A stretch of DNA of 64,000 nt from positions 372,001-436,000 of the forward strand of contig MKVF01000021.1 in assembly GCA_001899145.1 (NCBI GenBank). The letters are read 5' to 3'. Within the stretch, counting starts at the first letter, position 1. Each line of letters opens with the position of its first letter. A program made the translations under genes and the position numbers. Source of the stretch: Flavobacteriia bacterium 40-80 (lineage in GTDB: Bacteria > Bacteroidota > Bacteroidia > Flavobacteriales_D > Crocinitomicaceae). Under the pieces are notes generated by a model. It saw nothing but the letters and a program-made list of their open reading frames with translations, searched no databases and had not been told where the DNA came from. Shown piece by piece: positions 59,928 to 64,000 of the stretch.

Positions 59928-62072
59928 ATGAAAAAATATACTTGTCCGATGCACTTACAAGTGATAAAGGACGAACCGGGAAAATGTCCGCTTTGCGGAA
60001 TGGATTTAGTTCCTATGGGTGGCAGTAAAAAAGAAACACACAGCCATCACGAACACCAACATCACGACCATAAAAAACATTCACATCATAGTGAAAACCA
60101 TAATCATCATTCCGATAGTGGTTACGACAAACACGAAGGGCATCATACCCACGATTTCCTTAAACGTTTTTGGGTAAGTTTGATCATTACCGTTCCCATT
60201 TTGCTCTTATCGGAAATGATACAGCATTGGTTCGGTTTTACTATTGCTTTTCCGGGAGATAAATATGTACTGCTGACATTAGGAACTATTATTTACATCT
60301 ATGGTGGAATGCCTTTCCTGAAAGGAATGGTAGGCGAAATTAAAGCCAAAGCCATCGGTATGATGACCTTGGTAGCCATCGCTATTACGGTCGCTTATGT
60401 ATATTCTGTAGCCGTGGCACTGGGATTGAAAGGTATGGATTTCTTTTGGGAGTTGGCAACCCTTATCGTGATTATGCTTTTGGGACATTGGTTAGAAATG
60501 CGTTCTACAATGGCAGCTTCAAGAGCATTGCAGTCATTAGTGGCACTTTTGCCAAACGATGTTACTGTAGAACGACACGGAGAAGCCATAAAAATAAAAC
60601 TCGAAGACCTAAAAAACGGTGAAACCATTATCATCAAACCCGGTGAAAAAATTCCTGCCGATGGAACAATTGTCGATGGAGTTTCTTATGTAAACGAAAG
60701 TATGCTCACAGGCGAAAGTGTTCCGGTGAAGAAGGAAAAAGACGGAAAAGTAATTGCAGGTTCTATCAATGGCGAAGGTGCGTTAAGAGTTACAGCAACA
60801 GGTGTGGGTAAAGACAGTTACCTCAATAAGGTTATTAATTTAGTTCAGGATGCACAGGCAGCAAAATCGAATACGCAAAACCTTGCCGATAAAGTAGCCA
60901 AATGGCTCACTTATATAGCTATTGCGGTTGGAGTTGTCACCTTTATTTATTGGTTTGGCAGTAGCGGAGATATTGCGATTGCTTTGGAAAGAATGGTTAC
61001 GGTAATGGTTACGGCTTGTCCACACGCTTTGGGTGTGGCTATTCCGTTGGTGGTTGCCATTTCTACAACGCTTTCGGCAACCAATGGTTTGCTCATCCGC
61101 AATCGTACCGCATTTGAGACCACACGCAACTTATCCACCATTATTTTTGACAAAACAGGAACGCTTACCCAAGGTTCTCACGCTGTTGAAAAGGTTATTC
61201 CATTAACCGATAAATATGCAGCCGATGAAATAATACAATATGCAGCAGCCGTTCAACAATATTCCGAACACCACATTGCGAAAGGTATTTTGAAAACTCT
61301 AAAAGAAAGAAACCTTGAACTATGGAAGTCAGAGAATTTCAGCTATATGGCAGGTATAGGTGTAAAAGCAGTAGTGAACGGAAAGGAAATAGTAGCGGCA
61401 GGACCTAATTATTTCAAACAAAACAATCTTACAGAGCCTGAAACGCCAAAAGAAGTCAATCAAAATATTGAAACGGTCAATTATGTTTTTATTGATAATG
61501 AAGTTATCGGCATAATCACCTTGGCTGACAGTATTCGTGAGGGTTCACAAGAAGCCATTAACGAGTTAACAAAGATGAATATCAGATCCATTCTGCTTAC
61601 AGGCGACAATGAAAAAATTGCGGCAGCCGTATCAAAGCAGTTGGGAATGGACGGTTATATCGCAAATGTATTGCCTCACGAAAAGCAGGAAAAAGTAAAG
61701 GAATATCAAGCCAAAGGTGAAGTGGTTGCGATGACTGGAGATGGTGTGAATGATGCACCGGCATTGGCACAGGCAGATGTAGGTATTGCAGTAGGTTCAG
61801 GTACGGATGTAGCAGCCGAAACAGCCGATATTATTCTGGTGAACAGCGACCCAAGAGATGTAGTAAAAATGATTGACTTCGGTAAACGGACTTATAAAAA
61901 GATGGTTCAAAATCTGCTTTGGGCGGTTGGCTACAACGTTATTGCCATTCCGCTTGCAGCAGGTGTGCTTTATCCGAATTTCGTTTTAAGTCCTGCAATG
62001 GGTGCGGTTTTGATGAGCGTAAGTACAATTGTGGTTGCCATAAATGCAAGCCTTTTAAAAATTAATAAATGA
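59928..62072 (+). CDS. Copper-exporting P1B ATPase (CPH type, CopB-like)
   Basis: 714 residues. The ATG at 59928 (MKKYTCPMHLQVIKDEPGKC) is chosen since it opens the heavy-metal-binding zinc-ribbon-like domain (CPMH ... CPLCGMDL). A His-rich stretch of ~45 residues follows (HHEHQHHDHKKHSHHSENHN). Catalytic motifs: MLTGESVPVKKE, TACPHALGVAIPLVVAIS (CPH instead of CPC), IIFDKTGTLTQG and GDGVNDAPALAQADVGIAVG. CPH marks the CopB group (Cu+/Cu2+/Ag+). The oxidase gene starts 10 bp later. Confidence 0.93.
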   Translation: MKKYTCPMHLQVIKDEPGKCPLCGMDLVPMGGSKKETHSHHEHQHHDHKKHSHHSENHNHHSDSGYDKHEGHHTHDFLKRFWVSLIITVPILLLSEMIQHWFGFTIAFPGDKYVLLTLGTIIYIYGGMPFLKGMVGEIKAKAIGMMTLVAIAITVAYVYSVAVALGLKGMDFFWELATLIVIMLLGHWLEMRSTMAASRALQSLVALLPNDVTVERHGEAIKIKLEDLKNGETIIIKPGEKIPADGTIVDGVSYVNESMLTGESVPVKKEKDGKVIAGSINGEGALRVTATGVGKDSYLNKVINLVQDAQAAKSNTQNLADKVAKWLTYIAIAVGVVTFIYWFGSSGDIAIALERMVTVMVTACPHALGVAIPLVVAISTTLSATNGLLIRNRTAFETTRNLSTIIFDKTGTLTQGSHAVEKVIPLTDKYAADEIIQYAAAVQQYSEHHIAKGILKTLKERNLELWKSENFSYMAGIGVKAVVNGKEIVAAGPNYFKQNNLTEPETPKEVNQNIETVNYVFIDNEVIGIITLADSIREGSQEAINELTKMNIRSILLTGDNEKIAAAVSKQLGMDGYIANVLPHEKQEKVKEYQAKGEVVAMTGDGVNDAPALAQADVGIAVGSGTDVAAETADIILVNSDPRDVVKMIDFGKRTYKKMVQNLLWAVGYNVIAIPLAAGVLYPNFVLSPAMGAVLMSVSTIVVAINASLLKINK

Positions 62073-62082
62073 AAATACTAAA

Positions 62083-64000
62083 ATGGATATACAAAATATT
62101 TTTCAAAAAAAGCTGTTGCCGATAACACTGATGCTTTTGGCAACAACTTCTCTTTTCGCACAAAAAGTAGTGCGATACGATTTATATGTAAAAGACACAT
62201 TGGTAAACTATGCAGGAAAAGAAAAAAGAGCAATTGCAGTAAACGGTCAAATTCCAATGCCAACACTCACTTTTACAGAGGGCGATACTGCTGAAATTGT
62301 GGTACACAATCAGCTAAAAGAAAGTACATCACTACATTGGCACGGAGTATTTTTGCCCAATAAAGAAGATGGTGTGCCTTGGCTTACACAAAAACCTATT
62401 GAACCCGGTACAACTTACACATATCGTTTTCCCATAATCCAGCACGGAACACATTGGTATCATTCCCACTCGGGTTTGCAAGAGCAAATTGGAATGTATG
62501 GCAGTTTTGTGATGCTAAAAAAGCAAAACGACCCAACTTTTAGAAAAGGCATCGATGATTTACCAACCGTTCCCCTGATGATAAGTGAATGGACAAATTA
62601 TAATCCCAATAATATCAACCGAATGTTGCACAATGCCAACGATTGGGCAGCCATTAAAAAAAATGCAACACAGTCATACGCAGAAGCTATTCGAGAAGGG
62701 CATTTTAAAACAAAAATCAAGAACGAATGGAAACGGATGTTGGCGATGGACGTAAGTGATGTGTATTATGATAAAATTCTACTCAACGGAAATCACACAA
62801 CCGATTTAAAAACGGTTGACGGAAAAACCTTGAAAGCAGGTGATAAAGTAAGATTAAGAGTTTCCAATGGTGGAGCTTCGTCCTATTTTTGGTTGCGGTA
62901 TGCAGGCGGTAAAATTACTGTAGTTGCCAATGACGGTAACGATGTTGAGCCTGTTGAAGTGGACAGGTTGATTATTGCGGTTTCTGAAACTTATGATATT
63001 GTTGTTACCATTCCTTATGACGGTGTTTCTTACGAATTTTTGGCAACAACCGAAGACAGAACACAATCTGCAAGCTATTTTATTGGCAACGGCATCAAGC
63101 AATTAATTTCTCCGCTTCCAACATTAAAATATTTTGAGGGAATGAAAATGATGAATGATATGATGAAAATGGACGGCAATCTGGACGATATGGGAATGAA
63201 AATGAGTCTGAACCAAATGGATATGAACGTGGTAATGTATCCCGAAATAACAGGAGAAGCGAAGCAAAAACAAAAGCAAGACCATAGTCAGCACAATGTG
63301 GACAGCGACCCAAACCGCTACAATGCCAACGAATTAGGAGAAATAAAGACCCTGAATTATGCAATGTTGCAATCGCCCCATAATACAGAACTTCCTAAAG
63401 ATGCTCCGGTGAAAGAATTAAAATTTACACTTACCGGAAATATGAACCGTTATGTGTGGAGTATGGATAACCGGATACTTTCGGAAGTGGATAAAATACC
63501 AGTTAAAAAAGGAGAAATACTGCGTATTACCATTTATAACAACTCTATGATGCGCCACCCGATGCACTTACACGGTTTTGATTTTAGGGTAATCAATGGT
63601 AAAGGCGAAAATGCTCCTCTCAAAAATGTGTTGGATATTATGCCGATGGAAACCGATACCATCGAGTTTTTGGCAAATGAAGAAGGCGATTGGTTTTTTC
63701 ACTGCCATATCTTATACCATATGATGGGCGGAATGAATAGAGTTTTTGCAGTTGATGACTATCAAAATCCACACTTACCCAACAAAAAACAAGCCTACAA
63801 TAAATTGCAAAGAGAAAGTAATATGCTGCACTTTATGATTGAAAATGATTTTGCAACCAATGGGAACGATGGTGAAGCAATGGTTCAAAATGCAAGATGG
63901 AGTTTGGGTACAGAATGGCGGTTGGGCTATAATGATATGCACGGCTACGAAGTAGAAACGCATTTGGGACGATACATCGGCAAAATGCAATGGTTTATGC
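62083..64000 (+). CDS. copA: CopA-type multicopper oxidase (cut by window end)
   Basis: Open from an ATG at 62083 to the last base, over 639 codons. Signal peptide ~1-27 (ending TTSLFAQ). Copper ligands: SLHWHGVFLP, HGTHWYHSHSGLQ, HPMHLHGFDFRV and FFHCHILYHMMGGM, i.e. all four His motifs with the type 1 Cys. Before the third domain lies a Met-rich insertion (MKMMNDMMKMDGNLDD, MGMKMS, MDMNVVM), the mark of periplasmic CopA/PcoA copper-tolerance oxidases. It oxidises Cu(I) in the periplasm. The C-terminal part continues beyond the window. Confidence 0.95.
   Translation, partial: MDIQNIFQKKLLPITLMLLATTSLFAQKVVRYDLYVKDTLVNYAGKEKRAIAVNGQIPMPTLTFTEGDTAEIVVHNQLKESTSLHWHGVFLPNKEDGVPWLTQKPIEPGTTYTYRFPIIQHGTHWYHSHSGLQEQIGMYGSFVMLKKQNDPTFRKGIDDLPTVPLMISEWTNYNPNNINRMLHNANDWAAIKKNATQSYAEAIREGHFKTKIKNEWKRMLAMDVSDVYYDKILLNGNHTTDLKTVDGKTLKAGDKVRLRVSNGGASSYFWLRYAGGKITVVANDGNDVEPVEVDRLIIAVSETYDIVVTIPYDGVSYEFLATTEDRTQSASYFIGNGIKQLISPLPTLKYFEGMKMMNDMMKMDGNLDDMGMKMSLNQMDMNVVMYPEITGEAKQKQKQDHSQHNVDSDPNRYNANELGEIKTLNYAMLQSPHNTELPKDAPVKELKFTLTGNMNRYVWSMDNRILSEVDKIPVKKGEILRITIYNNSMMRHPMHLHGFDFRVINGKGENAPLKNVLDIMPMETDTIEFLANEEGDWFFHCHILYHMMGGMNRVFAVDDYQNPHLPNKKQAYNKLQRESNMLHFMIENDFATNGNDGEAMVQNARWSLGTEWRLGYNDMHGYEVETHLGRYIGKMQWFM

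Overview
The window comes from a Bacteroidota chromosome, most likely order Flavobacteriales. The signs are type IX secretion (T9SS) C-terminal sorting domains, promoters of the TTG-N19-TAnnTTTG type, an IntDOT-like integrase family and RteC-family regulators. I cannot name the genus. The chromosomal backbone (1-6345) carries a metallophosphoesterase, a secreted SGNH-like protein, sucC, a type I methionine aminopeptidase, a small membrane protein and a tRNA cluster (Ser-GCT, Pro-TGG, a decayed tRNA-like sequence, Arg-TCT).

From the 3' end of tRNA-Arg two related integrative elements stand in tandem: element 1 at 6346-31652 and element 2 at 31653-56936. Each ends in a degenerate copy of the tRNA-Arg 3' end sharing CGGGATCAC, and the two units are 25,307 and 25,284 bp long although most of their cargo is unrelated. 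The left end of each holds integrase, a SymE-like protein, a helix-turn-helix (Xis-like) protein, a phage-type replication organiser and a DnaC/IstB-like ATPase. The right end of each holds a strongly conserved module: a 135-aa protein, three or four small (membrane) proteins, a 249-aa beta-rich protein and a 62-aa helix-turn-helix protein. I see no relaxase, type IV secretion or transposase gene in either.

Each element has two cargo slots. Slot 1 lies between the ATPase and an ~850-bp conserved noncoding block (block A, bounded by the inverted repeat AAAGGTAAAA/TTTTACCTTT). Slot 2 lies between block A and a second conserved noncoding block (block B). In element 1, slot 1 has decayed genes, a Crp/Fnr-like regulator, a DinB protein, a two-component system, secreted/membrane proteins and a Na+/K+ operon (nhaA, DUF389, trkH, trkA); slot 2 has an arsenic operon (arsR, DUF6428, arsenate reductase, acr3). 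In element 2, slot 1 has a metal-efflux regulon (IWxPP-family protein, CzcA fused to a TolC-like protein, CzcB, Fur-family regulator, Zn/Cd/Pb-type P-ATPase), a transglutaminase-like/ATPase pair, RteC and a possible defence or toxin operon (DUF4365 nuclease, membrane protein, ADP-ribosyltransferase-like protein, SecB-like chaperone); slot 2 has a DUF262-AlbA_2/Schlafen fusion.

Beyond 56936 there is another tRNA-like attachment remnant, a different XerC/D-like integrase and the start of a copper island (metal-binding protein, HMA-DUF3347 protein, CPH-type copper ATPase, multicopper oxidase cut by the window edge). The array is therefore a stacked tRNA-Arg island for metal, metalloid and ion stress plus probable defence. 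The most interesting parts are the equal-length pair, its conserved right-end module and block A, which together could be a non-conjugative, possibly encapsidated or satellite-like, mobile system.
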